64,000 nucleotides of DNA from Prosthecobacter sp. SYSU 5D2 (lineage in GTDB: Bacteria; Verrucomicrobiota; Verrucomicrobiia; Verrucomicrobiales; Verrucomicrobiaceae): contig NZ_JBBYXL010000001.1 of assembly GCF_039655865.1 (NCBI RefSeq), forward strand, positions 558,001 through 622,000. The letters run 5' to 3'. How positions within the stretch are numbered: position 1 is the stretch's first letter; every line of letters begins with the position of its first letter. The translations under genes were made by a program, and so were the position numbers. Under the pieces are notes generated by a model. It worked only from the letters and a program-made list of their open reading frames with translations. It ran no database searches and was not told the origin of the DNA. Of this stretch, positions 26,800 through 35,095 are shown in pieces.

Positions 26800-29700
26800 T
26801 CATAAAGCATTTCCGAGACTGGCAAGATACGCCACCAGATCCCGCAATTCATCACGGGTCAGATTCACGATGAGTCCCTCCGGCATCAGGGATCCTGCTT
26901 CCTGGCGGTCCTTAATCTCACTCAGCGGGAAGCGCGTCAGCGTGCCGGCCAGGAAGTCCTTCAGCTCCAGTTCGCCGTTGCCTTCAGCAGTGCGGTAGCC
27001 TTGCAGGGTGCGGCCGTCTTTCATCGTCAGCGTGGTGGCCACATAACCTTCTTTGATCTGCCGGTTAGGCCACACCACGGCCTCGATCAGCAGCTCCACC
27101 GGCACGCCACGCCCCACGGCATCCAGCTCGGGGCCGATGATGCCGCCTTGCTTATCAATCTGATGACAAGCCACACAACCGGACAGCGGCGAGGCAAAGA
27201 CCGCCTTGCCTCGGGCCACATCGCCGCTGGATTTCACTTCTGCGGCCAGTGCCTGCACCCAGGCCGGATCATAAACCGGCTGCGTGTTTTTCACGCCGAT
27301 GATCTGGCTCAGCACGGCGGTCAGGGCCGCATCGCTGCGGCCGGTGGTGGTCAGGGTGGTCAGCGCCAGTTTGGCCGTTTCTGGCATGCACGGTTTCTTT
27401 TCCAGTGTCGCTGCAAAAGCCTGCACCGCTGCGGCACGCGACAGCAGGGGGTTGAGCCAGGCTTGCATTGTTTTTTCTTCTTTCACCTGGTCCAACATCC
27501 CCGCCGCCTTCACTCCACCCAATGGAGCCTTGGTAGCGACCAAGGCCGTCAGTGCTGCAATACGCACCGGCCAGGGCTCCTCCTTTTTTTCCAGCAGGGC
27601 GACAAAGGTATCCGATGACTCGCCAAGTTTGCCCAGGCTCTCAATTGCCGCCTGGCGCAAAGGCAGGGCTGCTTGGGCATCCAGCCCTCGTTCACGCAAG
27701 GCACTCGCCAGGCCCTGGAGCTTCCACGCGCCTGCCAGCTTGGAGGCTGCGACCCGGGCCTCCTCCCCACCTGTTTTTAGCAACGTTTCCAAGATCGCCT
27801 CCGCGCCTTCAGGCGCTGCCAGCCGCCGTTGCCCGGCCACCGCCGCCAGATCACTCAACACCGCCGGATCGGTGAGCCCCATCTGTAACGCCCGCAGCCG
27901 ATCCTCCGGCCCGCCACGGGTCACCAGCACCTTGTTCAGCGCCAGCCGCAGCTCAGGTGAAAGCGACTCCGCTTTCTCCATCATCCCACGCGCCACGCTC
28001 AGCAGTTCCGCACTGCCATCCTTCTCCATCAAGTAAGCCAGGTGAGCCGCCGGCAGCGATCCCAAAAACGCCGCCCCTCCATCATCGCCCTTTAACAAAG
28101 GTTTCCATTGCAGAGCCGTCGCATGCACCGCCAGCCACAGCGCCCGGTCAAGAAAGCTGTCCATCGGTTTGTCCAGCGCCATCAACGCCACCTTGATCGC
28201 CTCCGGCTTCTGTACCTTGGCGCAGGCGACGATCGCCTCGAGACGGACAAGTGCCGATTCATCCCCCACCTGCCGCTCCAGCTTGGCCAGCACGTCAGGC
28301 ACAGTATCCGCCCAGTTACCCAAAGAATGCGTCTTATAGGCTTTCAATCCTTCCTCTCCCTTGGCCACTTCATCCACCAACTCAGGCACAGGTTGCTCAT
28401 CACCCTCATGCAACTTCAGCTTGAGCCACGCCGCATCTCCCTCATCCGCCAGCCCAGCCACCGCCTCTTCCAATGGCCGCGCACGCAGCAACCGCATCGC
28501 CTGATAAGCCTTCCAGCGATCCTCCCCCATCGCCATGTTTTGAAGCTCCCCAGTCCCCATCTTCGCACTGAGCACCGAGAACTGAGCACTTTTCTTTCCC
28601 TTCACCGTCATCCGCCAAATCCGCCCATGCCCCTTGTCTCGGTTGGGATGCCTAAAGCTAGCCTGGTAATGCCCAATAATCGGATTGTACCAGTCGGCGA
28701 TATATAACGCCCCATCAGGACCAAAGCGCACATCAACGGCACGGAAGGCCACATTGTCACTGGTGATCAGCGGAGTCTGCTCAACCGCCTCAAAGGCGCT
28801 GGGATTCTCCTTGTCCTCCACGAGCTTGTAGCGGTAAACGGCATTCTCAAAAAAACCGCCGGCCACCACTTCATCACACATCTCGTTAGGCCAATGCGCA
28901 TTGAATGGAATGTCCACGCCGCAGTATTTGCGCAGGCCGCTGGTCTTGATGATCTGCCCGCTGTTGGGCAGCATGAAGCGGCTCAGCAGGAAATAGGGGA
29001 TGCCAGGCTGGTCCGGCACCTCCGGCACGCTGATCTCCTTGGGCCGCGCCCAGAACATGCCCGCCGCACCCGCCACCATGACGGGCTGGCCCCAGCGTGT
29101 GAAAGCGGTGCCCCAGGCATTCAGCGGCATCCCGGTGGGATAGGCCTCCAGCTTGCGGCTGCGCGGCCAGAAGCGCCAGAATCCGGCTCCATAAAGCTGC
29201 TTCACCCCCCAGGCGGTGGTGACCCGTGAATAACAATGCAGGCCCTGGTGCATGACCAATGTGCCATCCGGCGACCAGACAAAACTGTTCAGGTTTTGGT
29301 GCGTATCGGCGGTGCCGAAACCGCTGAAGATTACCTCCGTCTGATCCGCCCTATCATCACCGTCGGTATCCGTCAGCAGCAGCAGCTTCTCCCCTTCCCC
29401 TACATAAAGCTGTCCTGGCCCGCCCAGTTCCATGCCCATCGGCATGCGCAGGCCTTCGGCCCACACCGTGCTCTTGTCCGTACGACCATCGCCATCGGTA
29501 TCCTCCAGGATGATGACCTTGTCATTCACCAGCTCCCCCGGCGCAGGCTGCGGATACGCGCTCGTCTGCATGCACCACAGGCGGCCCTTTTCATCCCAGC
29601 GAATGGTCAGGGCATTGGCAATGCCATCGCTCTCATCGGCAAAAAGATTCACCTCAAATCCCTCCAGCACCTTGAAGGAAGCCAGCTCCGCCGCAGGCGA

Positions 29701-29808
29701 ATGATCCGCAGGCGGCTCCCCCACCGAGATGGATTTCCGGTCGGTCTTCTGAGCCCCCGCAGAGGCACTCAGCAGTGCATAAACAAACAGCCAGCGCAGC
29801 GCTTTCAC
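26800..29808 (-). CDS. PVC-type membrane-bound dehydrogenase / cytochrome c fusion
   Basis: 1002 residues. I chose the GTG at 29808: it overlaps the upstream TGA by 4 bp, has GGAGG 8 nt ahead (29817-29821) and yields a proper signal peptide (VKALRWLFVYALLSASAGA). The N-terminal half is the beta-propeller 'putative membrane-bound dehydrogenase' domain (VIILEDTDGDGRTDKSTVW, ADQTEVIFSGFG, VDVRFGPDGALYIADWYNP). A HEAT-like helical middle follows, and a cytochrome c domain near the C-terminus has one heme site C-V-A-C-H (about residue 876). The family is highly expanded in Planctomycetota and Verrucomicrobiota; substrates are mostly unknown, sugars being suspected. Confidence 0.92.
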   Translation of the reverse strand: MKALRWLFVYALLSASAGAQKTDRKSISVGEPPADHSPAAELASFKVLEGFEVNLFADESDGIANALTIRWDEKGRLWCMQTSAYPQPAPGELVNDKVIILEDTDGDGRTDKSTVWAEGLRMPMGMELGGPGQLYVGEGEKLLLLTDTDGDDRADQTEVIFSGFGTADTHQNLNSFVWSPDGTLVMHQGLHCYSRVTTAWGVKQLYGAGFWRFWPRSRKLEAYPTGMPLNAWGTAFTRWGQPVMVAGAAGMFWARPKEISVPEVPDQPGIPYFLLSRFMLPNSGQIIKTSGLRKYCGVDIPFNAHWPNEMCDEVVAGGFFENAVYRYKLVEDKENPSAFEAVEQTPLITSDNVAFRAVDVRFGPDGALYIADWYNPIIGHYQASFRHPNRDKGHGRIWRMTVKGKKSAQFSVLSAKMGTGELQNMAMGEDRWKAYQAMRLLRARPLEEAVAGLADEGDAAWLKLKLHEGDEQPVPELVDEVAKGEEGLKAYKTHSLGNWADTVPDVLAKLERQVGDESALVRLEAIVACAKVQKPEAIKVALMALDKPMDSFLDRALWLAVHATALQWKPLLKGDDGGAAFLGSLPAAHLAYLMEKDGSAELLSVARGMMEKAESLSPELRLALNKVLVTRGGPEDRLRALQMGLTDPAVLSDLAAVAGQRRLAAPEGAEAILETLLKTGGEEARVAASKLAGAWKLQGLASALRERGLDAQAALPLRQAAIESLGKLGESSDTFVALLEKKEEPWPVRIAALTALVATKAPLGGVKAAGMLDQVKEEKTMQAWLNPLLSRAAAVQAFAATLEKKPCMPETAKLALTTLTTTGRSDAALTAVLSQIIGVKNTQPVYDPAWVQALAAEVKSSGDVARGKAVFASPLSGCVACHQIDKQGGIIGPELDAVGRGVPVELLIEAVVWPNRQIKEGYVATTLTMKDGRTLQGYRTAEGNGELELKDFLAGTLTRFPLSEIKDRQEAGSLMPEGLIVNLTRDELRDLVAYLASLGNAL

Positions 29809-31235
29809 GGCAGTTTCCTCCCCAGTTCTTCGGCCTTTTTCCATAATTCGTTTTCCTTGGCTTCGATCAATGCGCGGTATTGCTCCAGCTCCGCCGGAAA
29901 CCACCTCCGTCTTGGGTCCAGGTGATCCCGGCTGCTCGGTTGCGAGGTGCGGTCACCATGCAGAAAGGCCCAGTTGGAAGGACGCCAGTAGTCATGCCAA
30001 AGTTTGCTCTTGGCCGCGATGGCCGCCTTCAACTCCTGCGTGCCTTGACTGCCCGTACTGAGGCTGCTGCCCATCACCCGCAATCCCAGCTCCTGCGCCC
30101 CCGCCTGTGTGAGATTCACCCCGTCCGAGGTCATCGGCTGCGTGCGCGCATGATTCCAGCCTTCAGACGATCCCGCATAATAAGCACCATGCGCCTGTGC
30201 TACTTCCCAGATGACTTCGTTATACTTCACCAGCACCGGATTCAGCGCACTGAGATCCCGCAAAGGAGCCGCCTTCTTTTCAAACGGGGCCGCCTCCACC
30301 AGCACCAGCTTGGGAGTGACTTCAGCGCAAACCTTCACCATCCTGTCCAAAGCCTCGCGAAACTCCGCCAGCCCAGCCTGACCGAACTCCAGGCATTCCT
30401 GGCGGCCAAACATCAGCATCACACAGGTGGCCTGCGTTCGTTGCAGTTGCTGGCGCAAATCCCCAAAGTTCAGCGGGCGGTCCTGCCGGAAAACCGTGTC
30501 CGTTTCCCAGGCCAGCGAGCGCATTTTGGGCCGCATCTCCGCGTGGCCTAACAGGATCTGCGATTCCAGGCTTCCCTCCTCCAGGATGGCCACCGCTTCC
30601 GTACCGCCAAGCACTGCAATGACTTCATCCTTCCCGATCTCAAAGCCATCCATTCTCTTGGGTCTGGACTTCGATTCCACCGGCAGCTTTTGGCCCAGTT
30701 CCAATATCTCTGGTCGGGACAGCGCCCGATCATAAAGCCGCACCTGTGAAATCACTCCGCGCAAAGAGTCATCCCCCATCACCAGCGAACTTTTTGCCAA
30801 AGGCAGCGGCCCACGAGGAAGGGGTCCGCTGACCACTTCGATCCCGTCCACCCAGATCCCCGTCAGCGCCTGACGGGCATCCCGTCGCACCCGCAGCACC
30901 ACATGATGCAACCCGTCCATTGACTGCCCATCAGACCGCAGAGGGGCACTTAGCTTCAGCTTTTCTCCTGAAGGCGTTTGAATATCCACCGCGATTTCGA
31001 TTTCTTTTCCAGCCTCAAGCACCATTTTAAAGTGTGCTGTGTTTGCCAGGAAAACAGTTTGGGTTATTGGGTCTCCTTTGAAGTTAAGGTGAAACGAAAG
31101 GCTGAAATCATCCAGCTGCACATTCCCGGTTTCCACCATACCGGATTCAATGCCCGGGCTTTCGTGTCCACGCTCCACCTGGGCCTGGAGAGCTGTGCTG
31201 ATGAAAAAGAGAAGACTTGCCAGATGCAAACGCAT
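29805..31235 (-). CDS. LamG/SGNH-hydrolase-like secreted protein
   Basis: 476 residues with a signal peptide (MRLHLASLLFFISTALQAQ). Residues about 35-185 look like a LamG/concanavalin-type domain (HHVVLRVRRDARQALTGIWV, ISQVRLYDRALSRPEI). Residues about 205-400 resemble an SGNH hydrolase: VIAVLGGTEAVAI where the GDS block is expected, VMLMFGRQE for the Asn block, and SDGVNLTQAG for the Asp/His block. The Ser of GDS is not obvious (GGTEA), so catalysis is doubtful. This domain pair directly upstream of a PVC cytochrome is a recurrent PVC arrangement. First gene of the operon. Confidence 0.75.
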   Translation of the reverse strand: MRLHLASLLFFISTALQAQVERGHESPGIESGMVETGNVQLDDFSLSFHLNFKGDPITQTVFLANTAHFKMVLEAGKEIEIAVDIQTPSGEKLKLSAPLRSDGQSMDGLHHVVLRVRRDARQALTGIWVDGIEVVSGPLPRGPLPLAKSSLVMGDDSLRGVISQVRLYDRALSRPEILELGQKLPVESKSRPKRMDGFEIGKDEVIAVLGGTEAVAILEEGSLESQILLGHAEMRPKMRSLAWETDTVFRQDRPLNFGDLRQQLQRTQATCVMLMFGRQECLEFGQAGLAEFREALDRMVKVCAEVTPKLVLVEAAPFEKKAAPLRDLSALNPVLVKYNEVIWEVAQAHGAYYAGSSEGWNHARTQPMTSDGVNLTQAGAQELGLRVMGSSLSTGSQGTQELKAAIAAKSKLWHDYWRPSNWAFLHGDRTSQPSSRDHLDPRRRWFPAELEQYRALIEAKENELWKKAEELGRKLP

Positions 31236-31342
31236 CGCCTGATAACTGCGGACCTGGCAGCATTCTTGCCAAACAAAACCTGTTCAATCCGCACCGTGGC
31301 TGTTATTGCTGAAACAGCTTCTTCACTCCCCCCAACAATCTC

Positions 31343-32230
31343 ATGAAACTCAAACTCGACCTTCACGACTTCCGGGTGCCGGATGGCAAGCCCTTCCGCA
31401 TTGCCAAAGCCAAAACGAAGGTGAAGAGCCTGTACTCGGACAACGCCCATTACGAGACACTGATCGCCCAGTTTCGGGAGGAGATTGATGACCTGCAGCA
31501 GAAGATGTACGCCCAGGACCGCCAGGGTCTCCTGCTCATCTTCCAGGCCATGGATGCCGCCGGCAAGGACAGCACCATCAAGCACGTCATGAGCGGTGTG
31601 AACACACAGGGAGTGGAGGTCCACAGTTTCAAGCGCCCCACCAGCGCCGAGCTGGACCACGACTTTCTCTGGCGCACCTCCCGCGTGCTGCCCCAGCGGG
31701 GCCGCATCGGCATCTTTAACCGCAGTTATTATGAGGAGGTCCTCTGCTGCCGGGTGCATCCGGAGATCGTCACGCAGATCCAGCGCCTGCCGGAAAAAAC
31801 CACCAAGAACCTCGACAAGCTCTTCTCTGACCGCCTCAAGGACATCCGCAACCTGGAAGCCTACTGCCACCGCAACGGCATTCGCATTGTGAAGTTCTTC
31901 CTCAACGTCTCCAAGGACGAGCAGAAAAAACGTTTCCTGGCCCGTATCAACACGCCCAGCAAGAACTGGAAGTTTGAGGAAGGCGATGTCAAAGAGCGCG
32001 GCTTCTGGAAAGATTATATGCGCGCCTATGAGGACGCCATCCGTGAGACCGGCACCCAGGAATGCCCCTGGTACGTCATCCCCGCCGACGACAAGAAAAA
32101 CATGCGCCTCATCGTAAGCGCCGCCGTCTTGCATGAAATGCAAGGCATGAAGCTCAAGTATCCAGAGCTGCCCCCTGAGCAGAAAGCCCAGCTAGCGGTG
32201 GCGAAGAAGCTGCTTCTTGAAGAAAAGTAA
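31343..32230 (+). CDS. Polyphosphate kinase 2 family protein
   Basis: 295 residues, single PPK2 domain. Walker A is QAMDAAGKDST (about 68-78), Walker B/lid region IFNRSYYEE (124-132), and RIVKFFLNVSKDEQKKRFL is the conserved strand-helix of the domain. PPK2 enzymes phosphorylate nucleoside mono- or diphosphates with polyphosphate. The VLPQRGRIGIFNRSYYEEVL block is typical of class II/III short enzymes that can make ADP or ATP from AMP. Cytoplasmic. Divergent from the PVC-cytochrome operon. A likely terminator follows. Confidence 0.9.
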   Translation: MKLKLDLHDFRVPDGKPFRIAKAKTKVKSLYSDNAHYETLIAQFREEIDDLQQKMYAQDRQGLLLIFQAMDAAGKDSTIKHVMSGVNTQGVEVHSFKRPTSAELDHDFLWRTSRVLPQRGRIGIFNRSYYEEVLCCRVHPEIVTQIQRLPEKTTKNLDKLFSDRLKDIRNLEAYCHRNGIRIVKFFLNVSKDEQKKRFLARINTPSKNWKFEEGDVKERGFWKDYMRAYEDAIRETGTQECPWYVIPADDKKNMRLIVSAAVLHEMQGMKLKYPELPPEQKAQLAVAKKLLLEEK

Positions 32231-32253
32231 GTTAGGTCAATGAAGCAAGCCAA

Positions 32254-32292
32254 AACCGTTGATCGCCCGAAGACACCTGTCTTGGGACGGTT
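32254..32292 (+). terminator. Probable intrinsic terminator after the PPK2 gene
   Basis: AACCGT and ACGGTT form the base, and an inner imperfect stem (CCCGAAGACA against TGTCTTGGG) closes on a short loop; TGCTTTTCT follows. It starts 24 bp after the stop codon and lies between convergent PPK2 and RNase PH genes. Confidence 0.4.
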
Positions 32293-32345
32293 GCTTTTCT
32301 CGTTGTGACCAGTCTTTCCGCACTGGATAGCGCAGACCACTGTTA

Positions 32346-33131
32346 TCACTTCTTCCCAAAGAACGCCGCCAGCTTTTGCAGGTCCTTCGGCTCAGCCGGG
32401 CGCATGGCGCTTTCGATGGCCTGCTGCTGGATCGCACATAGCTCGGCGATGCCTTTGCGGCCGACGGTGAGCATGGCGTCAAGCTCCGCCTGGCTAAAGG
32501 TGGCCTCTTCACCGCTGCCCTGGATCTCCACAAAGTCTCCCTTGTCCGTGAGCACCAGGTTGCAGTCCACATCGGCATCACGGTCTTCCACGTAGCAGAG
32601 GTCCAGCAGGGTTTCACCTTTCAGCACCCCGGCGCTGATGGCGGCCACCTTTTTCGTCATGGGCTGCTGGGTGATCTTGCCCTTTTCCAGCAGGCGGTTG
32701 AAGGCGATGGACGCCGCAATGCAGGCACCGGTGATGGAGGCGGTGCGCGTGCCGCCGTCCGCCTGGAGGACATCGCAGTCAATACACAGGGTGCGCTGGC
32801 CCAGTTTTTTGAGATCCACCACGGCCCGCAGGCTGCGGCCGATGAGGCGCTGGATCTCGATGCTGCGGCCATCGGGCCGGCCCTTGCTGCTGTCGCGGTC
32901 CTTGCGGTCCAGAGTCGAATACGGCAGCATGGAATACTCCGCCGTCAGCCAGCCGCCCTGCACATTCTGCATCTTCATCCAGCGGGGCACTTCATCCTGG
33001 ATGGTGGCCGCGCAAATGACGCGGGTATCGCCAAAGGCGATGAGCACGGAAGCCGTGGCATGGGGGGCCACGTCCAGGATGTAATCAATGGGGCGAAGTT
33101 GGTCGTAGGTGCGTCCGTCGGGTCTGGGCAT
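32346..33131 (-). CDS. rph: Ribonuclease PH
   Basis: 261 residues from ATG 33131 (MPRPDGRTYDQLRPI); upstream in-frame codons are not conserved. GDTRVICAATI, GWLTAEYSMLPYST, GRSLRAVVDLKKLG and CDVLQADGGTRTASITGA are hallmark segments of the phosphorolytic 3'-5' exonuclease that trims tRNA 3' ends. Forms a hexamer in the cytoplasm. C-terminal residues (EPKDLQKLAAFFGKK) extend a little beyond the core. Lies 67 bp after the conserved membrane protein on the same strand. Confidence 0.93.
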   Translation of the reverse strand: MPRPDGRTYDQLRPIDYILDVAPHATASVLIAFGDTRVICAATIQDEVPRWMKMQNVQGGWLTAEYSMLPYSTLDRKDRDSSKGRPDGRSIEIQRLIGRSLRAVVDLKKLGQRTLCIDCDVLQADGGTRTASITGACIAASIAFNRLLEKGKITQQPMTKKVAAISAGVLKGETLLDLCYVEDRDADVDCNLVLTDKGDFVEIQGSGEEATFSQAELDAMLTVGRKGIAELCAIQQQAIESAMRPAEPKDLQKLAAFFGKK

Positions 33132-33198
33132 CGCTGGCCTTAGCACAGGGCAAGCAGGTTTGCCAAGCAGCAATGCCGTTATCCATCGCACCCAGGCA

Positions 33199-34014
33199 TC
33201 ACACGCGGATCATGTCCTTCACCACCTGGAACCACAGGTAAAAACAGCCGCGCCAGGAGTAGCGGAACACGCCTTCCCCCGCCGGCTCAATGACGCCGAT
33301 GGTTATATTATGGTCAATCTGGGCGCTCATATCTTTCTCAATGTAAGCGGACAGCTCTTCCGTATCCAGCTCCACCAGCTGCTCCGTGACCTGGCTCTTG
33401 CTCAAAAAGGCCTGATGCGCCATGACCAGATGCTCCATGGATTCCACATACACCTGGCGGTTCACCAGATGCTGCGGGGAAAACTGCATCGTCGGCGCGA
33501 AGGGATAATTCGTTGTCGTGTAAGTCACCCCGGCCTGTGTGCGGGACGTGAGGCTCACATACGAAAAGGCAAACTCCCCCTGCTGCGCCAGCGCAATGGA
33601 CGCCTGGGTGCGGGATTCAGCATGATAAAATAGCCTCATGAAATGGTCCGTCTCGCTCCATTTCCAGCCGGTGTCTCCCGCTTCCACAAATCCCGCCGCC
33701 TCGGTTTCCCGGCTCAGTTCGTCCAGATCAGGAAAAACGTCCCGCGATGGCGGGAAGCGGTGCTTCACCTCACTCGTGATGGGAAAGCGCAGTTGCCGCA
33801 CCCGCCCGACAATTTCCAGCCAAGGGAGCATGAACCACAGCGCGATGCCGAAGGCACCCGCCGCATGGCTGTCCGTCAGGAAGTATCCGCCCATGTAGGA
33901 AGCCCCGAGATAAGCCAGCCAGCCCAGCTTTTGCAGGAAGCGGTTGTCAAACGTACGGCATGCCACCGCAAACACGACGGTCGCGGCCAAATAGAGGAAT
34001 TGCTGGAGTTCCAT
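33199..34014 (-). CDS. Conserved hypothetical membrane protein
   Basis: 271 residues from ATG 34014 (MELQQFLYLAATVVF); the frame could extend 11 residues. Two to three hydrophobic segments fill residues 1-75, followed by a soluble domain of about 190 residues with SEVKHRFPPSRDVFPDLDEL, RLFYHAESRTQASIALAQQ and FRYSWRGCFYLWFQVVKDM. No catalytic motif is evident and I recognise no family. Possibly co-transcribed with rph. Confidence 0.55.
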   Translation of the reverse strand: MELQQFLYLAATVVFAVACRTFDNRFLQKLGWLAYLGASYMGGYFLTDSHAAGAFGIALWFMLPWLEIVGRVRQLRFPITSEVKHRFPPSRDVFPDLDELSRETEAAGFVEAGDTGWKWSETDHFMRLFYHAESRTQASIALAQQGEFAFSYVSLTSRTQAGVTYTTTNYPFAPTMQFSPQHLVNRQVYVESMEHLVMAHQAFLSKSQVTEQLVELDTEELSAYIEKDMSAQIDHNITIGVIEPAGEGVFRYSWRGCFYLWFQVVKDMIRV

Positions 34015-34164
34015 TTCAAACAGGGGTGCCTGCCAACCGGCAACCACACCCCTTCCTTATCTATAAACTGACGCCACAATCTAGGCAACCGCTCAATCAT
34101 CGCCCCTTTCCACCCGCAATTTTTGTCTTTCCCCTGCCGTTTCAGGACCACCATACTGCCCTTC

Positions 34165-35094
34165 ATGAACCGCCGCCGCTTTCTCCAGACCGCTGCCCTG
34201 GCCGCCTCTCTTCCTCTCCAGGCCCGATGCGAGAGCGCTACCGCGACCCGCATTATTGACACCCACACCCACTTTTACGACCCCACCCGTCCAGGTGGCG
34301 TCCCCTGGCCGACCAAAGACACCCCGCTTTACCGCACCGTGCTTCCGGCTGACTGGCAGGCCTTGGCCAATCCCTTGGGAATCAAGGAAACCGTCATCGT
34401 CGAAGCCAGCCCTTTGGTGGAGGACAACCAGTGGATCCTTGACCTGGCTGCGCGGGAAAAATGCATTGTCGGTTTCGTGGGAAACCTGGACCCGAATGAT
34501 CCCCAGTTCGCCACCAACGTGAAGCGTTTTGCCGCCAATCCTGTCTTTCGTGGCGTCCGCTGGCGGGGAAACCTGGTGCAACTGGATGCCAATGAGGACA
34601 AGGTGCTTGCCGGGGCGAAAACCCTGGCTGCGCATGGGCTGGAGCTGGACCTTAACGGACCGCCCGCCACCCTGCCCCATGCGGCCAAACTGGCCGCCGA
34701 TGTGCCGGACCTGCGCATCGTCATCAACCACGTGGGCGCAGCGGGCGACCCCCAAAAGCTGAAGCCTGAATGGCAGGAAAACATCCGCCTCATCGCCCGG
34801 CAGCCCAATGTCTTTATGAAAATCTCCGGCATGCCGGAGCAGGTGCGCTCCCCCGAAGGCCAGGCCCCGCGTGATGTGGAACACTACCTGCCCGTGCTGG
34901 ATCATCTCTGGGAATGCTTCGGCCCGGACCGCCTCATCTATGGCAGCAACTGGCCCGTTTCAGACCGGGGTCTGCCTTATGATGCCATGTTCAAGATCGT
35001 CTCCACCTACTTTCAGGGGAAGGGCCGTGAAGCCGCAGAGAAATACTTCTGGCAGAACTCCAAGACCGCTTACCGCTGGGTCGAAAGGGCCTGA
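34165..35094 (+). CDS. Tat-exported amidohydrolase 2 family protein (COG3618-like)
   Basis: 309 residues from ATG 34165, which places a twin-arginine signal (NRRRFLQTAALAASL) at the very start. The TIM-barrel hydrolase begins IIDTHTHFYDP (HxH metal pair), continues VFRGVRWRGN and IVINHVG, and ends LIYGSNWPVSD. In many COG3618 lactonases the last motif is GSDWP, with Asp as catalytic base; here it is Asn. Possible roles include sugar lactone hydrolysis, but the substitution leaves activity open. Its stop is 1 bp from that of the convergent pseudokinase gene. Confidence 0.78.
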   Translation: MNRRRFLQTAALAASLPLQARCESATATRIIDTHTHFYDPTRPGGVPWPTKDTPLYRTVLPADWQALANPLGIKETVIVEASPLVEDNQWILDLAAREKCIVGFVGNLDPNDPQFATNVKRFAANPVFRGVRWRGNLVQLDANEDKVLAGAKTLAAHGLELDLNGPPATLPHAAKLAADVPDLRIVINHVGAAGDPQKLKPEWQENIRLIARQPNVFMKISGMPEQVRSPEGQAPRDVEHYLPVLDHLWECFGPDRLIYGSNWPVSDRGLPYDAMFKIVSTYFQGKGREAAEKYFWQNSKTAYRWVERA

Positions 35095-35095
35095 G

